A stretch of DNA of 64,000 bases from an uncultured Methanobrevibacter sp. (GCF_946184425.1 NZ_CAMHFP010000003.1:24406-88405), one strand, 5' to 3'; positions 45,199 to 54,468 are shown, counted from the stretch's first letter. Notes: generated by a model from the letters alone, not told the origin. Made by a program: numbers and translations.

Positions 45199-46059
45199 AT
45201 GGTAGATTTAAAAGGATTAAAATTTTCAAAAATGCATGGAATAGGTAATGATTTCCCTATAATTGATGAAAGTAAGGGAGAAGTTATTCCTGAAGCTGAT
45301 AAACCTGAAGTCTGTAGGATTTTATGCCACAGAAACTTTGGAGTAGGTGGTGACGGAGTATTATTCGTAGAACCATCTGAAGTTGCTGATATTGGATACA
45401 GAATGTTCAATCCTGATGGAAGCGAAGCTGAAATGTGTGGTAATGGTATTAGATGTTTTGGTGATTTTGTTTACAGAAAAGGTATTTTAAAACAAGAAAA
45501 AATGACTGTAGAAACTAGGGCAGGAATTAAAACTATTGAAATTACCTTGGAAAATGATGAACCTGTATTATTTAAAGTTGATATGGGGTTATCTACTTTT
45601 AAAACTCCTGAAATACCAATGACTGCTGATGTTGATGAATTTTTGGATGGTGAACTGGAAGTATTGGACACTACTTTTAATGTTACCGCCATCAGTGTAG
45701 GAAATCCTCATGCAATAATATTCGTTGACAATGTTGATGAAATCGATATCAATAAATATGGTCCTGCTATCGAAGCGCATGAAGTCTTCCCGGAAAAAAT
45801 CAACGTTCACTTTGTTGAAGTTATTTCCAAAAACGAAGGTAAAATGATTACTTGGGAAAGGGGCGCTGGTGTGACTCTTGCATGTGGTACTGGAGCAACC
45901 TCAACAGCTATTTCTGGTTTTAAATTAGGTTTATTTGATGAAGATATTTTGCTCCACTTGCCTGGCGGGGACTTAAATTTCAACATATATGAAAAAGAAG
46001 ATGAGCTTGGAGCTTTCATGAAAGGTCCAGCTACACTTGTTTTTGATGGAGAATTTTAA
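45199..46059 (+). CDS. dapF: Diaminopimelate epimerase
   Basis: A 286-residue cofactor-free epimerase making meso-diaminopimelate. The two active-site cysteines are in EMCGNGIRCFGDF near residue 76 and LACGTGATSTA near residue 230, with the typical KMHGIGNDFPIID start and MFNPDGSEAE loop. It follows lysA by nine bases. A perfect stem around its stop forms a terminator-like hairpin. Confidence 0.96.
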   Translation: MVDLKGLKFSKMHGIGNDFPIIDESKGEVIPEADKPEVCRILCHRNFGVGGDGVLFVEPSEVADIGYRMFNPDGSEAEMCGNGIRCFGDFVYRKGILKQEKMTVETRAGIKTIEITLENDEPVLFKVDMGLSTFKTPEIPMTADVDEFLDGELEVLDTTFNVTAISVGNPHAIIFVDNVDEIDINKYGPAIEAHEVFPEKINVHFVEVISKNEGKMITWERGAGVTLACGTGATSTAISGFKLGLFDEDILLHLPGGDLNFNIYEKEDELGAFMKGPATLVFDGEF

Positions 46060-46065
46060 TTCTCC
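46048..46065 (+). terminator. Hairpin around the dapF stop
   Basis: GGAGAATT-TT-AATTCTCC (effective stem GGAGAA/TTCTCC), with TAA (46057-46059) in the loop side, followed by TTTTAATTATTTTTT. It ends the lysA-dapF unit. Confidence 0.7.
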
Positions 46066-46067
46066 TT

Positions 46068-46226
46068 TTAATTATTTTTTCTGACAAATCCAGTAATCAT
46101 CATCAATACAGCTATAATAATCAGCAGTATGCCTAAATATGCATATTTTTTTGTTATTGCAAGGAATATTATTGCAATTATTAAAAAAATTATCCCGGAT
46201 ATTATTGATTTCATTCCACTATTCAT
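46068..46226 (-). CDS. Small membrane protein of 52 residues
   Basis: Not in the ORF track. It reads MNSGMKSIISGIIFLIIAII, then a short basic loop (TKKYAYLG), a second hydrophobic stretch (ILLIIIAVLMMITGFV) and a RKNN tail, i.e. two membrane spans. GGAGATGA lies a few bases ahead of the ATG, inside the few bases left by the hemK2 stop at 46238, so it probably forms the last gene of the rpl21e operon. No family recognised. Confidence 0.65.
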   Translation of the reverse strand: MNSGMKSIISGIIFLIIAIIFLAITKKYAYLGILLIIIAVLMMITGFVRKNN

Positions 46227-46237
46227 TTTTTCATCTC

Positions 46238-46822
46238 CTATATTTTGTATGCATTAATTAATGTTATATCTTCAAAAAAGAAATGTTCTGATGCAGCTAT
46301 TTCTGCAATAAATCCTAATTCATCTAATTTTGCTAATGTTTCATCATTGCCCGAAAGTGAAGACTGTATCATCTGGACAATTCCTCCATCATTTAAATGA
46401 TTTCTCACTTCATCTAAAAACATGTCAATAACTTTCCGTCCATTTAATCCTCCATCAAATGCATAATTTATAGTGTTTTCTAAAACTTCCTCATCTTCAG
46501 TAGGTAAATATGGAGTATTAAATAAAATTACATCAAACTTTCTGTTTTTGACAACTTCAAAAAGATTGCCCCATAAAATTTCCACGTTTTCTATGTTGTT
46601 TTCTTGGAAATTTTTTCGGGCAAGTTCACATGCATCAAAATTTATGTCGGTTACTGTTATTTTATCAGTCAGTTTTGAAGCATACATTGCAACAATTCCT
46701 GATCCTGTTCCAATTTCTAAAACACTTTGCCCTTCCTTAATTTCCAAATTATCAGCTAATAGATAACTGTCTTCGGCAGGAATATAAACATTATCATCAG
46801 TATTAATAATAAAATCTTGCAT
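46238..46822 (-). CDS. HemK2/Mtq2-type protein N5-glutamine methyltransferase
   Basis: A 194-residue SAM methyltransferase, probably modifying the GGQ glutamine of release factor aRF1. Motif I is VLEIGTGSGIVAMYASK near residue 34, VTDINFDACELA follows, and the catalytic motif is FNTPYLP (an NPPY variant with Thr). YIPAEDSYLLADNL at the N-terminus is typical of the archaeal/eukaryotic HemK2 group, which works with Trm112. It lies five bases after ksgA in the conserved rpl21e block. Confidence 0.9.
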   Translation of the reverse strand: MQDFIINTDDNVYIPAEDSYLLADNLEIKEGQSVLEIGTGSGIVAMYASKLTDKITVTDINFDACELARKNFQENNIENVEILWGNLFEVVKNRKFDVILFNTPYLPTEDEEVLENTINYAFDGGLNGRKVIDMFLDEVRNHLNDGGIVQMIQSSLSGNDETLAKLDELGFIAEIAASEHFFFEDITLINAYKI

Positions 46823-46827
46823 AATAT

Positions 46828-47700
46828 CTACTCATTAAAAATAGGATTTAAATTTTTTGATAAATACATTATCTCTTCCGGAGTTAGTACAATAACTCTT
46901 TTTGAGAGATAGTCATTTATTTCGTCGTCTACAATAGCATTTAATCGTTTTTTAAGAATTTTTTTATCAATATTGCCTATGATATGTCTTGAATCAATTA
47001 ATGCATTTTTAATTTTTTTATTCCTGTGTTGGAATAATGCCTTTGTAAAATTAGAATATATTTCAAAATCCTCATCTGAAATTTTATTTTCTTTTGGTGT
47101 TAATTTAACCACTGTTGAGTCAATTTTTGGTTTTGGTATGAAACTTTCTGAACTAACATCAGTCAAGGTTTCTACATTGCATCTGAAATATAACATTGCT
47201 GAAAGTCGGGAATAGTTTTTGCTTCCGACTTCACCATTCATTCTATCTGCAAATTCTTTCTGATACATTAGAATGGCCAGATCAAAATCGTAATTTAAAA
47301 ATTTAAAGGTTATTGGTGATGAGATTTGATAAGGTAGATTTGAAATGATTTTATTGAATTTTGGAAAATCAACTTTTAATGCATCATCATTAATCAGTTC
47401 TACATTATCGATTTTTTCATCTTTAAGTCGTTTGGTTAAAATTTTATAGATATTTTCATCTTGTTCAATAGCTATTACTTTTTTTGCTTTTTTAGCAAGT
47501 TCAATTGTTAGTGTACCTATTCCAGTCCCTATTTCTAAAATAATATCATTTTTATCAATATTTCCAAAATTGATAATTTGATCTCGTTTATTTTTATCAA
47601 TCAAGTAATTTTGGCCAAGATTCTTATTTAATGTTATCCCATGTTGATTTAAAATGTTTTTAGTAATTTTAGATAAAGATTGGGAGGTATCACTAGTCAA
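46828..47700 (-). CDS. rsmA: 16S rRNA dimethyladenosine transferase KsgA/RsmA
   Basis: A 290-residue enzyme dimethylating two adjacent adenines near the 3' end of 16S rRNA. Family blocks are LNKNLGQNYLIDKNKRDQII, ILEIGTGIGTLTIELAKKAK, and the catalytic NLPYQISSPITFKFL near residue 118. The C-terminal helical domain is present. It lies eight bases after DUF655, in the standard archaeal order. Confidence 0.96.
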   Translation of the reverse strand: MTSDTSQSLSKITKNILNQHGITLNKNLGQNYLIDKNKRDQIINFGNIDKNDIILEIGTGIGTLTIELAKKAKKVIAIEQDENIYKILTKRLKDEKIDNVELINDDALKVDFPKFNKIISNLPYQISSPITFKFLNYDFDLAILMYQKEFADRMNGEVGSKNYSRLSAMLYFRCNVETLTDVSSESFIPKPKIDSTVVKLTPKENKISDEDFEIYSNFTKALFQHRNKKIKNALIDSRHIIGNIDKKILKKRLNAIVDDEINDYLSKRVIVLTPEEIMYLSKNLNPIFNE

Positions 47701-47708
47701 TTTATCAC

Positions 47709-48362
47709 TTATTTTCTTGGTTTTCTCTGTCTTCTTTGTGGTTTCCTTTGAGGTCTAGGAGCTTGTGTAAACAAATTATATTTGTTTTTTCCTCGTTTAG
47801 GAGTTGAAGTGTCGAGTTCTTGTTGCACTCTTTTTGTAATCATTCCTGCAGGATCTGCTAAATTAGGAAGCCTTTGTGAAAAGTCTTCAAAGCTTTCAAA
47901 AGGTTTTTCTTCTCTTGCTTCAATAATTTCCCACATGTATTTTTTACCAATTCCTGGAATTAACTCTAACTTGTGGAGCCTTGTACTTAATGCTTCAGCA
48001 GTGTTGAAAAATTCAACGAATTTTTCTTCTTGTGATTCAACAATATCGCGAATTGCATATTCTAATTCGATTCTACTTGTTGCAGTTAAGTTTTCAAAAT
48101 CTAATCTTCCAAGAACTCTATATATTTTGTCTCTTTTTTCTTTTCCAATATATACAGTGTCTTGTATTTCTAAATCTACTCCGGTTTTGGGAGCTAATTC
48201 TAGTAAAGTGAATTGTTCTGTACCAATAGCTTGAGCAATAGCTTTTCCACCAAATTTGGACATATCGGATTTGACATATCCACGACTTAAATAGTCAAGT
48301 ACAACAGCATATTCTTCTTTTTTAACTGTTGGTCCTTTATTATTATTGTTTTTATTATCCAT
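47709..48362 (-). CDS. DUF655 family HhH protein, likely RNA-binding
   Basis: A 217-residue archaeal protein. It has an N-terminal OB-like part (EEYAVVLDYLSRGYV, then AIGTEQFTLLELAPK), a helix-hairpin-helix LELIPGIGKKYMWEIIEARE near residue 128, and a very basic tail (RPQRKPQRRQRKPRK). This combination is the DUF655 family, almost always found between rpoF and ksgA, which suggests a role in ribosome or RNA maturation. Exact function unknown. Confidence 0.92.
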   Translation of the reverse strand: MDNKNNNNKGPTVKKEEYAVVLDYLSRGYVKSDMSKFGGKAIAQAIGTEQFTLLELAPKTGVDLEIQDTVYIGKEKRDKIYRVLGRLDFENLTATSRIELEYAIRDIVESQEEKFVEFFNTAEALSTRLHKLELIPGIGKKYMWEIIEAREEKPFESFEDFSQRLPNLADPAGMITKRVQQELDTSTPKRGKNKYNLFTQAPRPQRKPQRRQRKPRK

Positions 48363-48500
48363 GTTATCACTTCACTATTGTTTTATTATCAAAAATTGAC
48401 TAAAGATAAACTTATTAATAAATTTTATTTTTAAATGTAATAAACATATCTAAAAAAAGTTAGTAATAGCTAATAAAATAAGTAAAATAATAAAAAAAGA

Positions 48501-48521
48501 GAATAGTTTTAAGAACTATTC
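48501..48521 (-). terminator. Hairpin around the rpoF stop
   Basis: GAATAGTT-TTAAG-AACTATTC, 8-bp stem, with TAG (48516-48518) inside. A T-rich tract (CTCTTTTTTTATTATTTT) follows on the minus strand. DUF655 starts about 140 bases further on, so it may separate rpl21e-rpoF from the rest. Confidence 0.65.
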
Positions 48522-48863
48522 ATCAATATCATATTGCTCTAAAATTTCTAAAATTTCTTCCATTTCTTCTTTAGAAGGTTGATATGGTTCTTTAGCAAAT
48601 ATTAATCTTAAATCTGCCAAATCTTTAGGAATTAAATCTACAATATGGACAATTGCTCTAGTTCTTAAGTTTGGTAATGCTTCTTGAAGTTTTTCCATGA
48701 TTTCTTCACTGTCTTCCACAGAATATCTTTTGAATCGTGAAAGATGGTTTAAAGTTAAGTTTTGTTCATAATTTAATTCATTATCATCTGAAAACTCTTC
48801 AAGAATTTCTTTTACTTTTGCGCTTGGTATTGCTTCACTTTCAATTATTTCTTTTCCGATCAT
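48516..48863 (-). CDS. rpoF: DNA-directed RNA polymerase subunit F (Rpb4)
   Basis: A 115-residue subunit that pairs with RpoE (Rpb7) to form the stalk of RNA polymerase. The helical HRDC-like region LNHLSRFKRYSVEDSEEIME, then PNLRTRAIVHIVDLIPKDLA and ILEILEQYDIDE at the C-terminus match archaeal RpoF. It starts five bases after rpl21e. Confidence 0.95.
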   Translation of the reverse strand: MIGKEIIESEAIPSAKVKEILEEFSDDNELNYEQNLTLNHLSRFKRYSVEDSEEIMEKLQEALPNLRTRAIVHIVDLIPKDLADLRLIFAKEPYQPSKEEMEEILEILEQYDIDE

Positions 48864-48868
48864 AAAAA

Positions 48869-49159
48869 TCAGTTTTGTAATTTTAAGTGGTCTGGTCTAA
48901 CAATTAATTCTTTAGCTTTGTTTCCATCTTTTAATGATATGATGTAAGCTTTTCCTTTTTGACCAGTGACTTTACCAGTTTTTCCATGGAATCTAGGAGC
49001 TGGTTGTCCTTTTTGAATACTTGGGTTAATTGTAATGTGAACTAAATCTCCTTCTTCAAATTTTTGAAGTCTGTTTGTAATTGGGTTAGTTCTACCTGGC
49101 CTTTGTACTTTAGTCATTTTTTTTCTTGATCTACTTTTTAATCCTCTTGATCTTTGCAT
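48869..49159 (-). CDS. rpl21e: Large-subunit ribosomal protein L21e
   Basis: A 96-residue basic protein. [17 protein letters not shown] at the start and [36 protein letters not shown] in the middle are the L21e signature. First gene of the block rpl21e-rpoF-DUF655-ksgA-hemK2. Its 5' leader carries a two-part hairpin (49195-49247) that could regulate it. Confidence 0.97.
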   Translation of the reverse strand: MQRSRGLKSRSRKKMTKVQRPGRTNPITNRLQKFEEGDLVHITINPSIQKGQPAPRFHGKTGKVTGQKGKAYIISLKDGNKAKELIVRPDHLKLQN

Positions 49160-49194
49160 TATATAACCTCTTATCAGTTCGTCTGGGTATGAAT

Positions 49195-49247
49195 CTATGT
49201 TATCAGCGACCTAGTATTAAAAAAGCCCATAAATACTAGTAACATAG
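49195..49247 (-). promoter_or_regulatory. Two-part hairpin in the rpl21e leader
   Basis: On the plus strand: CTATGTTA, an 8-base bulge TCAGCGAC, CTAGTATT, a 13-base loop, then AATACTAG and TAACATAG with no bases between the two right arms. Two perfect 8-bp stems thus stack with a one-sided bulge. It ends about 36 bases before the rpl21e ATG on the minus strand, so it would sit in the 5' untranslated region. Role (autoregulation by L21e, stability element, small RNA) is a guess. Confidence 0.5.
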
Positions 49248-49376
49248 AATGTGAAAATAACTATTACCATCAGTGATATGATAATATTATAATTTTAGTT
49301 TAATGGTATTAATATACTTTTAGTTTTTTTGTTATTATTATAAAATTTTCAATTTAAAATTTAAAATAAAAAAAGT

Positions 49377-49400
49377 AAAGCTAAATAAATATTTAGCTTT
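49377..49400 (-). terminator. Hairpin around the MATE gene stop
   Basis: AAAGCTAAATA-AA-TATTTAGCTTT, an 11-bp perfect dyad with TAA (49393-49395) in one arm, followed on the minus strand by ACTTTTTTTATTTTAAATTTT. Confidence 0.75.
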
Positions 49401-51072
49401 TATCCATAACATATTCAATTGTATTGAATCCTAAGACTTCCGCATATTTAAGGAGGTCTTTTGGGAAGTTATTTTTCAAATGTTTGAGATTTTCATGCTC
49501 CCCGTCGTACTTGATGTCAAGGTGTATATTGTCATCATAATCAATGACCAGCACTTCCACATATGTATCATGAGGGTTTGTATCAAAAATCACATCAAAA
49601 ATCTTATTTGCATTGCTACAGAATTCATCGTCAGCATTCAAGTTTTTCAAATGCTGTATACATTCTTCCCGTGCATTGATATCGTTATCTGTTAAAACAA
49701 AGTTTTTGGTTTTAGGAATCAATGCCTCTTCAATAAAGAATAATCCACTGTATTTAGATTCTCTTTTTTGAATTACTTTAACGATAATTACAATAAGAAT
49801 CATTGAAATTATACAGGCTACCGGAAATCCTAGCCATATTCCGTCGGATCCTATTAGGTTATACAATACGAATACTGAAATCAATGGCAATACGAGTGTG
49901 TAAAGGGTTGAAACTGCTGTTGAGAGTACAGACCTTTCAATAGCTTCGTAATAGAATACCAATAAGTTAGGAAGTATTGACAGCAGGAAGAAGAGTGAAT
50001 ATAATCTAAGTGCATGTGCTGCAAATCCTGCAATATCCTTGTGGTGGAAATTATAAAGTGCCAGGAATCCTTCAGGCCATATCCATATCATTAATGTTAA
50101 AATAACTGCCGCCACTACAGAAATTATAAGTGAAATTTTAATTAAATGATTCACATTTACATAATCGTGTTTTGCATAATATATTGGAATGATTGATGTC
50201 AATGTTTCTGAAATACCCACATCGATAATACTTGCGATTACCAATGCATCCATACACAGCATGTATGTAGTCAATCCGGTATCTCCTAATGTTATAGCTA
50301 GGAAATAGTTTAATATGTAAACGAAAATCACATCAAAAACACCGATACTTGCACCAGGGAAACCTACTTTTATCATTTCCGCGCTGGTTTTGATGAATGT
50401 CTTAAGTTTAAGTGCCGCTCTGGTAAATTTGAATGTTCTTTTTGGATTGCGGGCATATAATATGCATACTGCAAGGCCTACTGTATATCCTATAAATGTT
50501 GCAAGTGAAGCTGAACTCATGCCCATACCTGAAGATAAGAATATATAATCTAAGAAGAGATTGATTACATTTGCTATTATGATTACTGCTGTTGCAAAGT
50601 TTGGCTGTCCATCTACACGGATATATTGGGTAAGTACTCCTGCAACGGTGGAAACAATAAAACATCCAAATAAATATCTAGAATATTCCAGTACTAACGG
50701 TTTGTTTGCGGGTGTTGCATGTAAAAGTGAAGCTAGGGGATCCATAAATATTACACAAAAAATGGCCATTATTAAAGAGGCAACAAAAGATAATACTATG
50801 GATACTGTAAAGTAGCGATTACTTCCTTCCGTATCGAATTCTGCTTTTTTGTTTAATGCTAAAATTTGACCTCCAAGTCCAAATAACCATTCAAAAACAG
50901 TTACTAATAATATCACTGGTTCTAAAACTTCAATTGCTCCAACTGCATATTCACCAATAAAAATACCCACGAAAACACTATCGACAACAGAACTTATGTT
51001 CAATGCCATTACAATAAGCATTGTGGGCAATAATAATTCCTTAAATTTACTATTTGCTATTTTAAAATTCAT
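49393..51072 (-). CDS. MATE efflux transporter with C-terminal GHKL-like domain
   Basis: A 559-residue protein. The first 450 residues form a 12-span MATE transporter (LLLPTMLIVMALNISSVVDS, then FVGIFIGEYAVGAIEVLEPV near the start; second-half repeat with PGASIGVFDVIFVYILN). The last 110 residues are soluble: NANKIFDVIFDTNPHDTYVE, VLVIDYDDNIHLDIKYDG, FPKDLLKYAEVLGFNTIEYV. Their order resembles the GHKL/RsbW-type fold of the 139-residue protein at 63275-63694, but the ATP-binding Gly motifs are not evident. This is unusual for MATE. AAGGTGA precedes the ATG. Substrate unknown. Confidence 0.88.
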   Translation of the reverse strand: MNFKIANSKFKELLLPTMLIVMALNISSVVDSVFVGIFIGEYAVGAIEVLEPVILLVTVFEWLFGLGGQILALNKKAEFDTEGSNRYFTVSIVLSFVASLIMAIFCVIFMDPLASLLHATPANKPLVLEYSRYLFGCFIVSTVAGVLTQYIRVDGQPNFATAVIIIANVINLFLDYIFLSSGMGMSSASLATFIGYTVGLAVCILYARNPKRTFKFTRAALKLKTFIKTSAEMIKVGFPGASIGVFDVIFVYILNYFLAITLGDTGLTTYMLCMDALVIASIIDVGISETLTSIIPIYYAKHDYVNVNHLIKISLIISVVAAVILTLMIWIWPEGFLALYNFHHKDIAGFAAHALRLYSLFFLLSILPNLLVFYYEAIERSVLSTAVSTLYTLVLPLISVFVLYNLIGSDGIWLGFPVACIISMILIVIIVKVIQKRESKYSGLFFIEEALIPKTKNFVLTDNDINAREECIQHLKNLNADDEFCSNANKIFDVIFDTNPHDTYVEVLVIDYDDNIHLDIKYDGEHENLKHLKNNFPKDLLKYAEVLGFNTIEYVMDKS

Positions 51073-51410
51073 TCAAATTCACCTTAAGTTAATCAAGTAA
51101 TGCACATTATCATTTGAGATATCTTCATCCATTCAGCAAGTTAAATTTATGATGGATTTTCACTATCTCTGTCAAATCTGTATTTTTGATTATTGTTAAG
51201 ATTTATTTTTTTATTAAGTTAAATATTTATTGTTTTATTCAATTTTACCGATAATATATGAATAAATTTAAAAAATGAATTGTAAATATAACTGCATGTA
51301 AATTATATAGGATAATGTTAATTAAAAAAATTGGAATGCTAATTTCATTCATTAAAAAATTAAAAAATGTGACTGAGTCACATTCTAAAAAAAAGTTTTA
51401 AACAAAAGTT
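51073..51410. other. Intergenic region between MATE and secreted-protein genes
   Basis: AT-rich, no ORF. It holds the MATE promoter (TATA-like stretches near 51250-51300 on the minus strand) and the terminator hairpin of the secreted-protein gene at 51366-51384. Confidence 0.5.
51366..51384 (-). terminator. Terminator of the secreted-protein gene
   Basis: AATGTGAC-TGA-GTCACATT, 8-bp stem, about 27 bases after the stop at 51411, followed on the minus strand by TTTTTAATTTTTTAATG. Confidence 0.7.
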
Positions 51411-51887
51411 TTATTTTATTACAGATTCGATATCTGCTTCAGTTGGTGCTTTAATTTCAACTATTTTACCGTCAACACTATAATCGAAAATTGCATTATC
51501 CTCGTTTTGGGTGAGGAATCCTTTATGGCCAGCAATAGTTTTTGAATTATTGCCGGTTAAATTTTCAAATTCGCCGTCATCAGCGAAGAATGTTTTAACG
51601 ATGATGGTAGTGTTGTCTTTAGTAAGTTCGGTAAGTGATACTTTACAAGGTTCACCACATAATTCTGTTTGATTTGCTAATAATCTGCCAGTTTCATTTT
51701 CTTTAAATCCATTAGGAATTTTGAATTCTACTCCTTGAATGGTAAGTTTATCATTTTCTATTGTTATGTCTCCACCATCAGTATTTGATTCGCTTCCAAA
51801 TGAAAAATTAAATCCCTCAGCGCTAACAGCACTAATAGATACTCCAATTGCAATCAATGCAATTAAAACAATCATTATCTTTTTCAT
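51411..51887 (-). CDS. Hypothetical secreted protein
   Basis: A 158-residue protein with a clear signal peptide: MKKIMIVLIALIAIGVSISA followed by VSAEG, with cleavage expected after VSA. The mature part is small, acidic and soluble, including VEFKIPNGFKENETGRLL and DFDY-like strands. It resembles many small exported proteins of Methanobrevibacter whose function is unknown. It has its own promoter region and a strong terminator hairpin. Confidence 0.8.
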   Translation of the reverse strand: MKKIMIVLIALIAIGVSISAVSAEGFNFSFGSESNTDGGDITIENDKLTIQGVEFKIPNGFKENETGRLLANQTELCGEPCKVSLTELTKDNTTIIVKTFFADDGEFENLTGNNSKTIAGHKGFLTQNEDNAIFDYSVDGKIVEIKAPTEADIESVIK

Positions 51888-52127
51888 AAAATCACCTATT
51901 TATACATTGTTTTATTGATTATATGAGAATAATTATATAAATAGTTATCCTTGCTTTGATAACTTTTAAATATTTCAACAATATATCTTTTAATTTGTTA
52001 GAATACATATTTAATAATTATATTCATTTAATTTTATTCAAAATATTAAAAAGTGAGAGTATGGTAATTTCCTAATATTTAATATTGGTGTTGTTTGATG
52101 GTTTGTAAAAAAAATAAGGTGGAATAA

Positions 52128-52149
52128 GATAACTAGGTATCTAGTTATC
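52128..52149 (-). terminator. Hairpin around the nrdD stop
   Basis: GATAACTAG-GTAT-CTAGTTATC, perfect 9-bp stem with TAG (52141-52143) at the edge of one arm, followed on the minus strand by TTATTCCACCTTATTTTTTT. Confidence 0.75.
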
Positions 52150-54468
52150 TTCAAATCTTCTTCTGTCAATTAGTTCTTGACGTTTACCAGGGTTCCATCC
52201 GCCAGAAGCGGATTTTGCACGTCCTACTTGTTGCACGTATCCGGTAATTCTGTCATACCATTCTACATCTTCGCTTTCACCGCAAGTAGGGCAGGTTGTG
52301 TTTAATCCTTTCATTAAAGTTTTACATTTAAGACAGAAACTTAATGCGGAACTGTAAGCCCAGAATCCGATATCGGATTTTTTAGCAATTTTATTTGTTA
52401 AACTCATTAAGGAATCTGGATCAGAGTAGGATTCTCCCATGAATGCATGGAAGATGTGTCCTCCAGGAGTTAAGCTGTGGTATTGTTCTTCAATTTTGAT
52501 TTTTTCAATTAATGAAGCACCGGTGTCCACTGGTACGTGTGAAGAGTTGGTGTAGTAGTTAGCATTTCCTTCACCTTGTACGATAGCCTGGTCTCCGAAT
52601 TGTTTTTTGTCAAGTGTTGCAAACCTGTATGCAGTAGATTCTGCAGGGGTTTGTAAAACAGACCATCTGAGTCCAGTTTCTTCTTGTAATTTTTTAGCTC
52701 TTGCATTAACGTATTCGAGACATTTTACACCAAATTTGTTTGCATCTGGGTTTTCGATACCTTCGCCGAATAAGGATAATAACATTTCGTTAAGTCCAAC
52801 GAAACCAAAGGATAATGTTGAATTTTGGATTCTGTAATATGAATCTTCAGCAACTTGTTGTTTTAAGAATGGTAAGATGTGGAAATCGTTTAAACATTTT
52901 AATCCTTGTTCTCTTCTGAGCATTAAGGTTTCTACTGCTAAATCCATATATTCATCTAAGTATTCAAATACTTGGGTTTCGTCTTTGGATTGGTATCCGA
53001 TTCTAGGGAAGTTTAAGGTTACATATGCTAAGTTACCGGTTCTTAAACAATCTTGATCCCAGTCACCGGTCCAAGTATCTTGTAGACAGGTTCTGCATCC
53101 CATGTAGTTTGCCATTTTTCCTCTGTATTCTGGGAACATATTTACAAAGTAGGATGAACCGTATTTTGCAGATAACTCGTGAACTAATCTGATGTCATCT
53201 TCATATTCGCTGGTCATTGTTTCAGGTCTTAAGGTGTAAATAGTATTTGGGAATAAATGAGGTTTACCTTCATTATCACCAGCAAGTAAAGTTTCAGTAA
53301 ATGCTCTTTGGATTAATCTGGTTTCTTCTTCAAAGTCAGCATAAGTTCCAACTACTTTACCTTTAGGTCCGTATGCAGTTTCGTCTTTTAAGAAATCCGG
53401 AACACCAAATTCCAATGCCATACTTGTGAATGGCACTTGTGATCCTCTTGCGGCATATGCCATGTTTAAGTTGTAAACAAGCATTTGTACAGATTGTTTG
53501 ATTTCATCATATGTTCTTCCTCTTGCAAATGGTGCAACAAATACGTTCCAAAGGGACATTCCTTGTCCTCCAGACATGTTTTGTTGTGCTGCGAGCATGA
53601 TTTCACCAGTATGGTTCATTAAAGTTTCCATATGGTTTGGTGCTCCTGCAATGGAGGTGTGGTCACCAGTACCGTCTACTTTAAGTCCGTATCTGATGAA
53701 TGTTCTGATATCGTGTTGCATACAGTTTAATGGCCTTCCTGCGAAAAATTCTAAATCGTGAATGTGAATGTCTCCAGCCATATGTGCATCTGCTAAATGT
53801 GATGGGAGCATTTTTAATAATGCATATTGTTTTAATGCTTCGTCTGCTACATGTTTGTGGATACTTTCTGGGTTATGGATCATATTTGCGTTATCTCTGT
53901 TACCGTTTTCAATTAATGAAGTAATGTTGTATACTGGAATACCTAAACGAGTGTAACGGCTTCTTAAATCTTCTAATCCGTATTCAATTAATTTTGTGTT
54001 AACCATTTCCCTAATCATTGGAGCGGTTAAATATTCAACATTTAATTTTTTAAGTTCTTTCCAGGTTTCAGTAGCAATTTCAAAAGCAGTTTCTTGGCTA
54101 GCACCGGTTTCTTCAATCAAAGTATTTGCAATTTTAGATAAATCGAATGCTTCGATTGTATCTCTGGAAGTACGTACTTTTAATTGGGTACTTGCTAAAT
54201 ATTTGTTTGCGATTTCACTGTCGATGTTTTCTAAACATTCGTAAACAATTTTTTTAATTTCTTTAGTTGTGATTCCGTCGTATAATTGTGATACAACAGT
54301 TGCAATAATCTTATCAGATTCAAAAAATGGTGTTTCAACCATTACTAAAGATTTAACTAATTTTTCATAACTAAATCTTTCTTTAATTCCGTTATTTTTT
54401 TCTACGTTTATTTTAACGGATTCATTTAAATTATTTCCGATTTCTGAACTTCTTTCCATATTATCCAC
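52141..54468 (-). CDS. nrdD: Anaerobic (class III) ribonucleoside triphosphate reductase
   Basis: A 775-residue glycyl-radical enzyme making deoxyribonucleotides without oxygen. An ATP-cone regulates it at the N-terminus ([20 protein letters not shown]). Active-site cysteines appear in MGCRTCLQDTWTGDWDQDCL. The zinc site is CLKCKTL...CPTCGE near residue 710, and the radical loop lies at the C-terminus (RAKSASGGWNPGKRQEL). No activase gene nrdG is next to it. AAGGTGG precedes the ATG. Two TTCG-N8-CGAA dyads overlapping TATA-like sequences lie 50-125 bases upstream, suggesting redox control, perhaps by MsvR. Confidence 0.97.
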   Translation of the reverse strand: MDNMERSSEIGNNLNESVKINVEKNNGIKERFSYEKLVKSLVMVETPFFESDKIIATVVSQLYDGITTKEIKKIVYECLENIDSEIANKYLASTQLKVRTSRDTIEAFDLSKIANTLIEETGASQETAFEIATETWKELKKLNVEYLTAPMIREMVNTKLIEYGLEDLRSRYTRLGIPVYNITSLIENGNRDNANMIHNPESIHKHVADEALKQYALLKMLPSHLADAHMAGDIHIHDLEFFAGRPLNCMQHDIRTFIRYGLKVDGTGDHTSIAGAPNHMETLMNHTGEIMLAAQQNMSGGQGMSLWNVFVAPFARGRTYDEIKQSVQMLVYNLNMAYAARGSQVPFTSMALEFGVPDFLKDETAYGPKGKVVGTYADFEEETRLIQRAFTETLLAGDNEGKPHLFPNTIYTLRPETMTSEYEDDIRLVHELSAKYGSSYFVNMFPEYRGKMANYMGCRTCLQDTWTGDWDQDCLRTGNLAYVTLNFPRIGYQSKDETQVFEYLDEYMDLAVETLMLRREQGLKCLNDFHILPFLKQQVAEDSYYRIQNSTLSFGFVGLNEMLLSLFGEGIENPDANKFGVKCLEYVNARAKKLQEETGLRWSVLQTPAESTAYRFATLDKKQFGDQAIVQGEGNANYYTNSSHVPVDTGASLIEKIKIEEQYHSLTPGGHIFHAFMGESYSDPDSLMSLTNKIAKKSDIGFWAYSSALSFCLKCKTLMKGLNTTCPTCGESEDVEWYDRITGYVQQVGRAKSASGGWNPGKRQELIDRRRFEDN

